Shown here piece after piece: positions 11,771-25,200 of a stretch of DNA of 64,000 nt (position 1 is the first letter of the stretch; each line of letters starts with the position of its first letter). Position numbers and translations under genes: made by a program. The DNA comes from Cyrtodaria siliqua (lineage: Eukaryota > Mollusca > Bivalvia > Adapedonta > Hiatellidae). The DNA lies in NCBI GenBank assembly GCA_037043455.1, contig JAWPHD010003098.1:62001-126000 (forward strand), written 5' to 3'. Under the pieces are notes generated by a model. It worked only from the letters and a program-made list of their open reading frames with translations, made no database searches and had not been told where the DNA came from.

Positions 11771-12109
11771 CAGAGGCGTAGCCAGGCTAAAATCTTAAGT
11801 ACGCACTCGTAATGTTACCCTTGGCGTGTACAGCCGAGTTGGGGGTAGGTGCGGGAGGGGGTGGCCCCCTCCTGCTCGGGGGGGATTAGGGGGAGGCCTC
11901 CCCCTAGAAGATTTTAAAATAGAGCAGCCTCTGGTTGGTTTTTTGGTCACATTTTGGCGGCCTTTTAGGGTAAAATAAATACTTTCAAGGTCTAACCCCC
12001 ACTTAGGCTAGCCTTAGATTTTTATGCCATTTTTGGCCATAATTATTTTTTTACTTTTCAAATCGATGTTGCGCATGTGCGTAAGTGCGTATCGCTGGCT
12101 ACGCCCCTG
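11771..12109. mobile_element. hAT-like non-autonomous element, copy 1 (339 bp)
   Basis: The termini CAGAGGCGTAGCCAGGCT and the inverted CTGGCTACGCCCCTG bound 339 bp. The subterminal GTACGCAC / GTGCGTAAGTGCGTA blocks are also inverted. CAG...CTG termini around a CGTAGCCA core are typical of non-autonomous hAT-related elements (established pattern; the assignment here is by resemblance). A GC-rich centre (GGGGGATTAGGGGGAGG) is present. No ORF. Confidence 0.7.
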
Positions 12110-13055
12110 ATGGTATTGATTTTATTAGTTATAAGAATTCTTGACATGTCTTGACAGGGGACATGGGTTCACATTCCCTGCCTGGAAATTATATTCACCC
12201 GATTATATCGAAGTACTTTGCCCGTTATCTAGGCAGTGCCTATTTCATATTAAAAAAAACGTAGTTTGTCAGTATGTTAATGTTTTATGAGGGGATTCGA
12301 AAGGATGAAAATCCCCTTAACGGTATCAACTTTTGTCCACATACTATGCAGTAGGGGAGCAGCCTTGATATTTTCCTACATCTTTCAAATATCGCAACCA
12401 CGCTTGACAACGAAAAGTAGTACGTCATCTTTCGGCAACGTCAAAAAAAAAAATGTCCGCCATTTTGAATTTTTTAAAACACATAATTTTGAAAATTGTG
12501 ACAATTTTTGATCATGAAATGTCATTTCCACTTTAAGTTTCGCGATTTTCGGCTGTACCGACTTTTTTTTAGAAGCTTTACTGCGTGATAAATGCAGACC
12601 CGCCATGTAAAATGTCGAAGCGAGGGGCGATAACTCTAAAAGATGCCATTTTTAGAATACGATTAAAATGACAACAACCGTGTGTTTTTTGTTAAATAAA
12701 ATACGAGGAGATACTTGAATTGTTGTTTTAGCTCACACATTATATGAATTTTACTGCATGTCACGAAAAGCATGTTATTTCTTTATCAAAAGTACACGAA
12801 AATACGAATTGTTTGACAACTGTAATTTTGACTCGACTGACCTCGCAAAAACTGCAGGCGCGTATTCGATGGAGCGGGTAGTTTTGGCCACACTCTCATA
12901 TGTGGAAAGTGTACGTAACAATCGCTACTGTTCAAGATGGGAGTTGGGGTGGAGAGAAGGAGGGGGAGGGCATCTGAGCTGAGATTTAAAAGGATGCGCC
13001 CCATCCCACCCCAACTAAAATCATGAAAGTCTATTTTTGAATTGAATTGAATTGA

Positions 13056-13256
13056 ATGTTGTTTAACGGCTCATCAACACAGTACAGGTTATTTAGAGCC
13101 GCCCCAGAGAGAGGGGAAGGATACATAGGAATCCGGGAACCTGCCCTACTCTTATTATCGAATAGATTCCTATGGTTCTTTAACGTGCTCGGTTGATAGA
13201 CCGATACACGGGACCGCCCGGTTTACGTCCCCATCCGACGGACGCGGTGAGAGGTG
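13056..13256 (+). repeat. Dispersed repeat family, copy 1
   Basis: Begins after a (TTGAA)n run (13,037-13,058) with TGTTTAACGGCTCATCAACAC, followed by TTATTTAGAGCCGCCCCAGA, GAGAGGGGAAGGA, CCTGCC, CCTATGGTTCTTTA and GTGCTCG. The same blocks recur in the same order at 14,771-14,990. It is a non-coding element of SINE length, but the head lacks a clear tRNA promoter. Confidence 0.65.
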
Positions 13257-13701
13257 AAAATGAGAATGTATACAAATATGAAAAAGGCAACCGAACATCT
13301 CCATTACTCAATATGTCCATGGGACTTGAATGACCTTTGGAAAATTGTACAATGCAAGAATATATATAAATTTTATTTTGATGCAAAATCGATATGCTAT
13401 AGATAAAGATCATGTAAAGTTTCGAAAAGATTGGTTAAAAACTGTGGAAGGATATAGACGTACAGATAACTAACACCATATGCCGCCTCACCATTCGATG
13501 GTAAACAATAAACATTTAAGGTACATATTAAGGCCTTAAATATTATCTTTCATGACTAAGTAAAATATATGTAACAAGTCAGATATCAAAATGAATTATT
13601 TATTTGATTTAAAACATTTTATTTCAAATATCAAAACATCCCAATATAAAGGGTATTACATAAAAAATTAAATTGCATCATACAATAATTGTTTTTATTT
13701 A

Positions 13702-13845
13702 TTAAAGGGACACACAGCATTTATCAAGCATTAAAATGTGCACCTCGATTGATTAATCAAGAATTGATTTTACACACGCTTGCATATATTTAAATTATAA
13801 CATTTTGGCATTTAAAAAAAAAAAGAATGCTGCATGTCCCTTTAA
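13702..13845. mobile_element. TTAA-flanked inverted-repeat element (piggyBac-type MITE), 144 bp
   Basis: Ends TTAA-AGGGACACACAGCAT and ATGCTGCATGTCCCT-TTAA are mirror images, and TTAA on both sides fits the target choice of the piggyBac superfamily. The interior is AT-rich with a poly-A run. No coding potential. Classification rests only on the TTAA flanks and the inverted ends. Confidence 0.65.
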
Positions 13846-14770
13846 TATGCGCACCTCTCCGCCTGTATTGTTTATATGGCTCAAGTCATTTTCAACATAT
13901 GTGGGGTTATATATATATATGTATCTGTTTGTGGTTTTTTTTGCGGAGACAGACCACCCACTTTTCTGGGTAGAACCAGTAATATACACCTCCTGCCATC
14001 TGTTATTCCACAAACTTTATAATCCAATAAAATTCAGAAAACATCATTTTAATCCAATAAAGAAATTGGGCATGGTCGGTCAGATTAACAGAAACACATT
14101 TATATTTTCGTATTAGCCCTTATTTTGAGCCACTCCAATGAACTGTCCAGTTAAAGTCGCCATCGATCCACCTGTGTCAACAGTCAGACATGTATGTTGA
14201 TATGATATTTTGCTGAACTGGTGATCCTGGGAATTTCGAAATTAGTGGGTCCAAATAACCTTCCCTCAAGTCACAAATGTTACTAGACATATTTTTCTTG
14301 AAGTTGATGCTAGTACTGTCCGTATGAGGTATTCATGATTCAAAAAAAATAGTAATAATATTGTACACCGTCGCATTATTCTATTCTTGTTCGTTTAAGT
14401 ATTTCTGATTCGGCTGATTATGTTGTAAAAATTTATTATAATATATATGTGACTAGACACTCGTTTCAATAAAATCCTCCCATATTTTGTGACTTCAGTA
14501 CAGTTTCCCAGCATCTCAGGACATCAGGGACTCTGAAAATAAAAATGATACAGATTCTGTTTAACCATACATATTTTTCTTTCAACTTAAATTTATAGGT
14601 AACAAGTTGGTGAGTTGAAATAGATGAATAAAAAGTGACTATAGAACTTTTTTTATAAGAATATAAATTGAACAGAACATGGTGGAAACAATGACCAGAA
14701 AAAACCCTATAAAACTTCTAATAAGTGATTTTAGAAAAAAATGTTACATGAAAGATGAATTAAAAAAAAA

Positions 14771-14990
14771 TATTGTTTTTGGCTGATCAACACTTTACCG
14801 GTATACCTTATTTAGAGCCACCCCAGAGAGAGGGGAAGGAGGACACATATGATAGGAATTTGAGAACCTGCCTTATTCTTACTAATGAATATATTTCTAT
14901 GGTTCTTTATGGTGCTCGAAGGATAGAGAACCCCCAGTTTCAATCCCAATCTGGACAACAAATGAGGCTGAGAGAAGGTGGTGTATTGCC
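14771..14990 (+). repeat. Dispersed repeat family, copy 2
   Basis: Shares TTATTTAGAGCCACCCCAGA, GAGAGGGGAAGGA, GAACCTGCC, TTTCTATGGTTCTTTA and GGTGCTCG with 13,056-13,256 in the same order and orientation. The open frame at 14,773-15,099 is a passenger of the repeat and shows no independent coding evidence. Confidence 0.65.
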
Positions 14991-15179
14991 CGAAAACACA
15001 GACGAAACTCCGTGGTGCATGTGTGACTTGAACCAGAAAGCTCCAGATTGTTATCGTCCGCCATGCTATCGCTGGGTCAATGCCAGCATATTATGTTAAG
15101 TCAGGGTCCTGGTTAAGTTTAATATTTTAGATGTAATACAAGGATGTTTTTATCTTGTTTGATTCATTTTACATCCGTA

Positions 15180-15245
15180 CTATGGACAATATGACCTATT
15201 TATGTGTCGATGAGCTGTAAAACACCATTTATTCATTTTTTATTT
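15180..15245 (+). mobile_element. Short LINE 3' tail remnant
   Basis: ATGACCTATTTATGTGTCGA followed by TGAGCTGTAAAACACCATTT and CATT-like tailing matches the 3' end of the LINE copies at 36,040-36,325 and 36,428-36,990. Only the last ~60 bp are present, as expected for extreme 5' truncation. Confidence 0.6.
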
Positions 15246-16980
15246 TTAGTATAAGAAGTCTGAGACTAAGTGCAGGTCCACAATGCCACATATATACATT
15301 GATAAATTCATAGATTTATTGAAACTGTGCTTACCTACACACTGGCTTACACAAGGCTCTTGATGTAGTTCTACAGATTACTGTGAGACTGTTAAATGAC
15401 TGTGAAAACAGGCTGTGGTAACACAATGCACTCTGACACTGCCTCATTTAAACAGACCTGAAAAATAACATATTGTTCCATTTACTTTTAATATTAATAA
15501 CTATGTTCAACTTTCTTAATGCTATCAATGCCAGCTTTCCATAATAGTTTTCTTAAAACAAAACTGGACTTTCTGGATACTGTACAAAATGTAAGACTGG
15601 CATTCATGAATAAGTAGTATTTTCAAGGCTTACATCTTCATCAATCATTCATCACTCCTGTGTTCTAAAAATGATCAGAATTAAGTTAATATATATGAAC
15701 CACCACCATTTCATATGTTTCGATGTTAAACACTTGTCCTACACTACAGTACAGTAATTAAAAGTGTATTTACTTACACAAATCCCTACACAGGCTACAG
15801 GCTACAGACAATCAGACAATCCATGCCATGACCCATTTCATTTGCTTGCCAGCTTGGTGTGTTTCACTAATTCTCCGACATAGATGATAGATCTATTGTA
15901 AATTACGCACTCACTCAAGTCAGTCATGTAAAACTTGGAATTATATACGATCACTGTTTCGATAAAGGTCTAACAACTTAATTCCACTCCTGTACAAATG
16001 TCTATGTGTGTAACTCAGTATGCATGCATCTGCATAATTGGACCTTTGAATACGTGTACACCTTGTGTGTGAGCTATTTTTAGCACATCGTTTGGACTGT
16101 GGCAATGAAAATACAGCAGTTCAGTTCAATTCACAATTTAGTTTTAAGTGACAGTGCGAATTTGTCCAGGAAGAAGTGAGGGTTTATAGCGTGCGACTGT
16201 TTTTCTGTGTCGCCGCCATTTTGAATAGCCTCTGAAAGACTGAAATGCAGGTACCAACTTTCAAAACGGGCACGCACAATGTATATTCACGAAAAAATAA
16301 GAAATTTTCAAAAAAGGTAGATCAGGTAATGATCTTCAACTGCTGGCAATTTCAACAATATTTAAGAATATACAATTTTTGTACCCGTTTTGAAACATTG
16401 GCAATTTCGAAGAAAACAAAAACTACTTTTTTTCGATCTTCGCATTTGTACCGCGATTTTCGACTATGATATCTCTATAAAACCTGTCAACACGATTGTT
16501 TGGTGAATCTCCGACATAATAATTTACTTCTGATATGATTTGTTTTCTCTGTCATCTAGTCAACGCTTTAAACTAGGGTTTTTAAAAAGAGTACTATAAA
16601 ATCCGCGCAGCTGCACGTGCTCGCAAAATGGGAACTACGTTGCCTCCAACCCCAATTATTTATGTTTGAGTTATGCGGTTCAGGCACGTGAAATGACTTG
16701 TCTGCTCCCGTACTGATGAGTTTGAAAAAATGTAATCCCTTTGGTTTCCGATTTCGGTCAAGTATATGAGAGTCAAGCTTACGGAACGGGAAACCAGTAG
16801 CTACTTCCGCTGATAGGCATGGTAATTTCATTTCGGGCCTCTTCGGCGATGTCCCTTGTCTGGGTGCCATTCGCAACATCTCGCTGTCACTGAAGAATGA
16901 CGGAATTGGCCGACTGTGTACGATCAATGCCATCGGAACTTTTCGTTAATTTCCGCAATCGATGAGGATAGATCAGCCAG

Positions 16981-17318
16981 CAGGCGCGTAGCTAGGCTTT
17001 ACGCACGTGCGTACAATTATTTGTCAATGTCCAAAAAAATAACAATTGAAACAAATGCGAAAAACGCAATAAAAACTGAAGGGGATGGGGTGGGAGGGGT
17101 GAGTTGTATTAAAGTTCCGTATGCCGTACCTTATTTAATTTTGTCTTCTGATTTCAATGTGTATTAATATAGCAGTCAAAATAAGCTTAAAATTGCTATG
17201 TAATATACGCCAAAACTCACCTATGATCGTCTGGCAAAACAAAAATCACGGAGGAGCATAACCCGGGACCCCCCTAGCGGAGGTGCGTAACTCAAATTTG
17301 GACCCAGCTACGCGCCTG
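16981..17318. mobile_element. hAT-like non-autonomous element, copy 2 (338 bp)
   Basis: Termini CAGGCGCGTAGCTAGGCT and AGCTACGCGCCTG are inverted, with subterminal ACGCACGTGCGTAC and GGTGCGTAA. Length and terminal pattern match the element at 11,771 (339 bp), so both are one family inserted twice into the same intron. Flanks TCAGCCAG and TCCAGTGA are at best a decayed target duplication. No coding capacity. Confidence 0.7.
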
Positions 17319-17544
17319 TCCAGTGACCACTTATCGAGCAATACTCGATAAATACGACTAAATAGAACAATTTCAACTGACTTTGCAGTTTAATAAGCAC
17401 TATTGACGCTATTATTCACAGTATCGGGGAGTAAGTATACTTACTACTTACTCCCTGACAGTCAGGTCTTGCGTGAGTATTATGAGTCATAGAATCAGTC
17501 TTAAACATTAAAATATATACTATTTAATTATGACGCGTTTGATG

Positions 17545-17610
17545 CCGTGGCCTAATGGTAACAGCTCCCGACTTCTATGCAGAAGATCCGAGTTCAAATC
17601 CCTAAATAAA
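17545..17610 (+). other. tRNA-like sequence (tRNA pseudogene or SINE head)
   Basis: GTGGCCTAATGGTAACAGC resembles a D-arm/A-box and GAGTTCAAATCCC a T-arm/B-box at tRNA spacing. The sequence after the T-arm (TAAATAAAAT) cannot pair with the presumed acceptor start, so a functional tRNA is unlikely. Confidence 0.5.
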
Positions 17611-18269
17611 ATAAAAAAATAAAAATTTCTCTTCACTGCAATAATAAGTATTTTCTCTTCACTGCAATAATAAGTATGATTAAATATGGACTGATTAAAT
17701 ATTATTCTAAGGAGTAGTTTGGATCTTTGATTTAGATTACTATAAACAAATGACTAAAAATCTTACTCGGGCTCCAGTTTCCAGCATTTCCATGAATAAT
17801 GTTGACAATACATGTAATTTATAATTTTTTATATTATTAGAATTGGGTCCTTTTTTTCCCCCACCACTAAGTAAGAATTTAATACGCAGTTTATAATAAA
17901 AAAGAGCTGTCGGAGAACAGCGCACTCAACTATTCGATTTTCCAAACAATAATAAATTATATAGCAAGTATATACCATCAGAAAAAAGGCTGTGAAATTT
18001 TATTTTTTATCAGTTTTAATTAAAAAAATGTTTTCATTTTAAAGAAATGTGTGGTCGAAAGGCAACTCGGGGGGAAGGGGATGAGAATCCAGCTTCTTTT
18101 TTTTATTTTCACCTCATTTCAGTTTTCTTTTTATCGATATTTCATCTGTGTATCTGAATTTACTCTACATTGTTTTACATGTAAATGATTGCGTTCAAAT
18201 TTAAATGTGAATATCCAAATAATCCAAAACGCAGAGATATGTAAAAAAAAATTAAGTAAAAACAAAAAT

Positions 18270-18342
18270 ATTCGGGTGGTGGTGATGATGGGATGGGGGA
18301 TGGTTGTTGGATGAGGGTGGGGATGGGGATGGGGCGGGGGCA
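18270..18342 (+). repeat. G-rich low-complexity tract
   Basis: A purine-rich run of GGTGGTGGTGATGATGGG, followed by GGGGATGGGGATGGGGCGGGGG. Several G-runs of three to five lie close enough together to allow a G-quadruplex (inference from the pattern). It lies about 1 kb upstream of the giant exon D. Confidence 0.7.
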
Positions 18343-19298
18343 CATCATTGATATAGGTATAGATTTGATAAATCAAAACAACAGTATGTTGGGATATCTT
18401 TGAGAACCTGACCATTCCACCTACTTTCACGTACCTTCGCAACATCTCGATTGATTCTGAACTTATCTGAAATTGACAGAGTTTGTACGAATGGTCCGTA
18501 CTGAACACATGCACGTGAATCTCGTAGTGTGTTAAAATAAACGTTTAATGTTTTTTCTCTCATTTTTTTTCGTATTGGCGAGTTGCAGTTACATAGAACA
18601 TAGAATAATAATAAAAAAATGCATAGGAGCTAATTTATTAGGCTAGTGAATCTCAATATTTGCTTACATATTAAAGGAGGATCCGATTAGTGCAGTATCC
18701 TCAATTATAGAGTTTGACATTTTAAGTTTATTACTCAAACTGGATAAATCCCCATTTAGGCCTTGTCTTTTTCATATTATCTGTAAAATTGCCAAAAAAT
18801 AAATAAACTTACGATTATTTCAGACTTTAACACACACTGGAAAGCGCAGAAAAGCGACAGGAAGGAAACAATCGGCGGTTTCCAAACGAATCGGCAACGT
18901 TATCGTCGCCATTTTGTTTTTTTGTGTATTTGAGTAATGGGGTACATACGGGGAATTCGTCCTATGTTCACGTCTCGAGACGTAGACATGGGCTCATGTC
19001 TACGGCGTATTGACCAATGATGAAATCCTGAGAATTTTCTTTGCAGTATGACAAGGAACCTTATCAAAAATGTAAGGATTTACATGTTTTCGGCTATAAT
19101 GTTTCCCGGGAATGTCTTCATTAGATCTATTAAAAAATGTGTCCCCACGACTGATCAATATTTGTCATAATCACACCAAAGAAAAAATGGTATCACAAAC
19201 CCCTTTGCATAAAGTCCAGCATATAAAGGGCATTGGTGTGATTGGTCATCCTGATGACTGTATAATTCACAAAAAATACATGTGGATTTATTATTCAG

Positions 19299-22200
19299 AA
19301 GTAACGACAGTCGCAACAGGAGCAACCACACTGGCAGCAGGAGCAACGACACTTGCACCAGGAGCAACGACATTGGCAGCAGGAGCAACGACAGTAGCAC
19401 CAGGAGCAACTACAGGGGCACCAGGAGCAACGACACTGGCACCAGGAGCAACGACAGTCTCACCAGGAGCAACGACACTGGCACTAGGAGCAACGACACT
19501 GTCACCTGGAGGAACGACAGTCGCACCAGGAGCAACGACACTGGCACCAGGAGCAACGACACTGGCACCAGGAGCAACGACACTGGCACCAGAAGCAACT
19601 ACAGGGGCACCAGGAGCAACGACAGGGGCACCAGGAGCAACCACAGTCGCACCAGGAGCAACGACACTGGCAGCAGGAGCAACGACACTGGCACCAGGAG
19701 CAGCCACGACAGTCGCACCAGCAGAAACGACACTTGCACCAGGAGCAACGACAGTTGCACCAGGAGCAACGACAGTGGCCCCAGGAGCAACTACAGTCGC
19801 ACCAGGAGCAACGACACTGGCACCAGGAGCAACTACAGTCGCACCAGGAGCAACGACACTGGCAGCAGGAGCAACGACACTTGCACCAGGAGCAACGACA
19901 CTGGCACCAGGAGCAGCAACGACAGTCGCACCAGGAGCAACGACACTGGCAGCAGGAGCAACGACACTGGCACCAGGAGCAACGACACTGGCACCAGGAG
20001 CAACGACACTGGCACCAGGAGCAACGACAGGGGCACCAGGAGCAACCACAGTCGCACCAGGAGCAACGACACTTGGACCAGGAGCAACGACACTGGCACC
20101 AGGAGCAACTACAGTCGCACCAGGAGCAACGACACTTGTACCAGGAGCAACGACATTGGCACCAGGAGCAACGACACTGGCACCAGGAGCAACTACAGTC
20201 GCACCAGGAGCAACGACACTTGCACCAGGAGCAACGACACCGGCACCAGGAGCAGCAACGACAGTGGCACCAGGAGCAACGACACTTGCACCAGGTGCAA
20301 CGACAGTGGCACCAGGAGCAACGACACTGGCACCAGGAGCAACGACAGTCGCACCAGGAGCAACGACACTGGCACCAGGAGCAACGACACTAGCACCAGG
20401 GGCAACGACACTGGCACCAGGAGCAACTACAGGGGCACCAGGAGCAACGACAGTGGCACCAGGAGCAACGACAGTCGCACCAGGAGCAACGACAGTAGCA
20501 CCAGGAGCAACTACAGGGGCACCAGGAGCAACGACACTGGCACCAGGAGCAACGACAGTCGCACCAGGAGCAACGACAGTCGCACCAGGAGCAACGACAG
20601 TCGCAGCAGGAGCAACGACACTTGCACCAGGAGCAACGACAGTGGCCCCAGGAGCAACGACATTGGCACCAGGAGCAACAACAGGGGCAGCAGGAGCTAC
20701 GACACTTGCAACAGGAGCAACGACAGTGGCACCAGGAGCAACTACATTCGCACCAGGAGCAACGACACTGGCACCAGGAGCAACGACACTTGCACCAGGA
20801 GCAACGACAGTGGCCCCAGGAGCAACGACATTGGCACCAGGAGCAACGACACTGGCAGCAGGAGCAACGACACTTGCACCAGGAGCAACGACACTGGCAC
20901 CAGGAGCAGCAACAACAGTGGCACCAGGAGCAACGACACTTGCACCAGGCGCAACGACAGTGGCACCAGGAGCAACGACACTGGCACCAGGAGCAACGAC
21001 AGTCGCACCAGGAGCAACGACACTGGCACCAGGGGCAACGACATTGGCACCAGGAGCAACTACAGGGGCAGCAGGAGCTACGACACTTGCAACAGGAGCA
21101 ACGACAGTGGCACCAGGAGCAACTACATTCGCACCAGGAGCAACGACACTGGCACCAGGAGCAACGACACTGGCACCAGGAGCAACTACAGTCGCAACAG
21201 GAGCAACGACACTGGCAGCAGGAGAAACGACACTTGCACCAGGAGCAACGACACTGGCAGCAGGAGCAACGACACTGGCACCAGGAGCAACTACAGTCGC
21301 ACCAGGAGCAACGACACTGGCACCAGGAGCAGCAACAACTGTCGCACCAGGCGCAACGACAGTGGCGCCAGGAGCAACGACACTGGCACCAGGAGCAACG
21401 ACAGTCGCACCAGGAGCAACGACACTGGCACCAGGAGCAACTACAGGGGCACCAGGAGCAACGACACTGGCAGCAGGAGCAACGACACTTGCACCAGGAG
21501 CAACGACACTGGCACCAGGAGCAGCAACGACAGTCGCACCAGGAGCAACGACACTTGCACCAGGAGGAACGACAGTGGCAGCAGGAGCAACGACACTTGC
21601 ACCTGGAGCAACGACACTGGCCCCAGGGGCAACTACAGTCGCACCAGAAGCAACGACACTGGCAGCAGGAGCAACGACACTGGCACCAGGAGCAGCAACG
21701 ACAGTCGCACCAGGAGCAACGACACTTGCACCAGGCGTAACGACAGTGGCAGCAGGAGCAACGACACTTGCACCAGGAGCAACGACACTGGCCCCAGGGG
21801 CAACTACAGTCGCACCAGGAGCAACGACACTGGCAGCAGGAGCAACGACACTGGCACCAGGAGCAGCAACGACAGTCGCACCAGGAGTAACGACACTTGC
21901 ACCAGGCGCAACGACAGTGGCACCAGGAGCAGCAACAACTGTCGCACCAGGAGCAACGACACTTGCACCAGGCGCAACGACAGTGGCACCAGGAGCAACG
22001 ACACTGGCACCAGGAGCAACGACAGTCGCACCAGAAGCAACGACACAGGCACCAGGAGCAACTACAGGGGCACCAGGAGCAACGACTCTGGCAGCAGGAG
22101 CAACGACACTTGCACCAGGAGCAACCACACTGGCACCAGGAGCAGCAACGACAGTCGCACCAGGAGCAACTACACTTGCACCAGGAGGAACGACAGTGGC

Positions 22201-25200
22201 AGCAGGAGCAACGACACTTGCACCAGGAGCAACGACACTGGCCCCAGGGGTAACTACAGTCGCACCAGGAGCAACGACACTGGCAGCAGGAGCAACGACA
22301 CTGGCACCAGGAGCAGCAACGACAGTCGCACCAGGAGCAACGACACTTGCACCAGGCGCAACGACAGTGGCAGCAGGAGCAACGACACTTGCACCAGGAG
22401 CAACGACACTGGCCCCAGGGGCAACGACACTGGCACCAGGAGCAGCAACGACAGTCGCACCAGGAGCAACGACACTTGCACCAGGCGCAACGACAGTGGC
22501 ACCAGGAGCAACGACACTGGCACCAGGGGCAACGACACTGGCACCAGGAGCAACTACAGTCGCACCAGGAGCAACGACACTGGCAGCAGGAGCAACGACA
22601 CTTGCACCAGCAGCAACGACACTGGCACCAGGAGCAACGACACTGGCACCAGGAGCAACTACAGTCGCACCAGGAGCAACGACACTGGCCCCAGGGGCAA
22701 CTACAGTCGCACCAGGAGCAACGACACTGGCAGCAGGAGCAACGACACTGGCACCAGGAGCAGCAACGACACTTGCACCAGGAGCAACGACACTGGCACC
22801 AGGAGCAGCAACGACAGTAGCACCAGGAGCAACGACACTTGCACCAGGAGGAACGACAGTGGCAGCAGGAGCAACGACACTTGCACCAGGAGCAACGACA
22901 CTGGCCCCAGGGGCAACTACAGTCGCACCAGAAGCAACGACACTGGCAGCAGGAGCAACGACACTGGCACCAGGAGCAGCAACGACAGTCGCACCAGGAG
23001 CAACGACACTTGCACCAGGCGCAACGACAGTGGCAGCAGGAGCAACGACACTTGCACCAGGAGCAACGACACTGGCCCCAGGGGCAACTACAGTCGCACT
23101 AGGAGCAACGACACTGGCAGCAGGAGCAACGACACTGGCACCAGGAGCAGCAACGACAGTCGCACCAGGAGTAACGACACTTGCACCAGGCGCAACGACA
23201 GTGGCACCAGGAGCAGCAACAACTGTCGCACCAGGAGCAACGACACTTGCACCAGGCGCAACGACAGTGGCACCAGGAGCAACGACACTGGCACCAGGAG
23301 CAACGACAGTCGCACCAGGAGCAACGACACAGGCACCAGGAGCAACTACAGGGGCACCAGGAGCAACGACTCTGGCAGCAGGAGCAACGACACTTGCACC
23401 AGGAGCAACGACACTGGCACCAGGAGCAGCAACGACAGTCGCACCAGGAGCAACGACACTTGCACCAGGAGGAACGACAGTGGCAGCAGGAGCAACGACA
23501 CTTGCACCAGGAGCAACGACACTGGCCCCAGTGGCAACTACAGTCGCACCAGGAGCAACGACACTGGCAGCAGGAGCAACGACACTGGCACCAGGAGCAG
23601 CAACGACAGTCGCACCAGGAGCAACGACACTTGCACCAGGCGCAACGACAGTGGCAGCAGGAGCAACGACACTTGCACCAGGAGCAACGACACTGGCACC
23701 AGGAGCAGCAACAACAGTCGCACCAGGAGCAACGACACTTGCACCAGGCGCAACGACACTGGCACCAGGAGCAACGACAGTCGCACCAGGAGCAACGACA
23801 CTGGCACCAGGGGCAACGACATTGGCACCAGGAGCAACGACACAGGCACCAGGAGCAACTACAGGGGCACCAGGAGCAACGACTCTGGCAGCAGTAGCAA
23901 CGACACTTGCACCAGGAGCAACCACACTGGCACCAGGAGCAACGACAGTCGCACCAGGAGCAACGACACAGGCACCAGGAGCAACTACAGTGGCACCAGG
24001 AGCAACGACTCTGGCAGCAGGAGCAACGACACTTGCACCAGGAGCAACGACACTGGCACCAGGAGCAGCAACGACAGTCGCACCAGGAGCAACGACACTT
24101 GCACCAGGAGGAACGACAGTGGCAGCAGGAGCAACGACACTTGCACCAGGAGCAACGACACTGGCCCCAGTGGCAACTACAGTCGCACCAGGAGCAACGA
24201 CACTGGCAGCAGGAGCAACGACACTGGCACCAGGAGCAGCAACGACAGTCGCACCAGGAGCAACGACACTTGCACCAGGCGCAACGACAGTGGCAGCAGG
24301 AGCAACGACACTTGCACCAGGAGCAACGACACTGGCCCCAGGGGCAACTACAGTCGCACCAGGAGCAACGACACTTGCACCAGGAGCAACGACACTGGCA
24401 CCAGGAGCAGCAACAACAGTCGCACCAGGAGCAACGACACTTGCACCAGGCGCAACGACACTGGCACCAGGAGCAACGACAGTCGCACCAGGAGCAACGA
24501 CACTGGCACCAGGGGCAACGACATTGGCACCAGGAGCAACGACACAGGCACCAGGAGCAACTACAGGGGCACCAGGAGCAACGACTCTGGCAGCAGGAGC
24601 AACGACACTTGCACCAGGAGCAACCACACTGGCACCAGGAGCAGCAACGACAGTCGCACCAGGAGCAACTACACTTGCACCAGGAGGAACGACAGTGGCA
24701 GCAGGAGCAACGACATTTGCACCAGGAGCAACGACACTGGCCCCAGGGGCAACTACAGTCGCACCAGGAGCAACGACACTGGCAGCAGGAGCAACGACAC
24801 TGGCACCAGGAGCAGCAACGACAGTCGCACCAGGAGCAACGACACTTGCACCAGGCGCAACGACAGTGGCACCAGGAGCAACGACACTGGCACCAGGGGC
24901 AACGACACTGGCACCAGGAGCAACTACAGTCGCACCAGGAGCAACGACACTGGCAGCAGGAGCAACGACACTTGCACCAGGAGCAACGACACTGGCACCA
25001 GGAGCAACGACACTGGCACCAGGAGCAACTACAGTCGCACCAGGAGCAACGACACTGGCCCCAGGGGCAACTACAGTCGCACCAGAAGCAACGACACTGG
25101 CAGCAGGAGCAACGACACTGGCACCAGGAGCAGCAACGACAGTCGCACCAGGAGCAACGACACTTGCACCAGGCGCAACGACAGTGGCAGCAGGAGCAAC

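Larger units (their letters stand above)
8027..19298 (+). other. Intron 3 of the giant repeat gene, 11.3 kb
   Basis: A phase-1 intron between exon C and the giant exon D. It contains a SINE (8938-9195), degenerate repeats (10,555-11,660), inverted-repeat elements (11,771; 13,702; 16,981), two copies of a dispersed repeat (13,056; 14,771), a LINE tail (15,180) and a G-rich tract (18,270). I see nothing beyond AT-rich sequence in 9200-10,550, 12,110-13,035, 15,245-16,980 and 17,620-18,265. Short open frames there lack recognisable similarity or coding texture. Confidence 0.65.

Noticed and set aside
16568..16933. 121-codon frame on -
   Set aside because: No recognisable motif, no partner exons, and it overlaps the edge of intronic sequence next to a mobile element. 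Coding status cannot be supported.
19112..19298. Start codon for exon D at 19,112
   Set aside because: The 62 residues before the repeats look unlike the module or a signal peptide, and an acceptor at 19,298 fits the phase of exon C. A start here cannot be excluded without cDNA.
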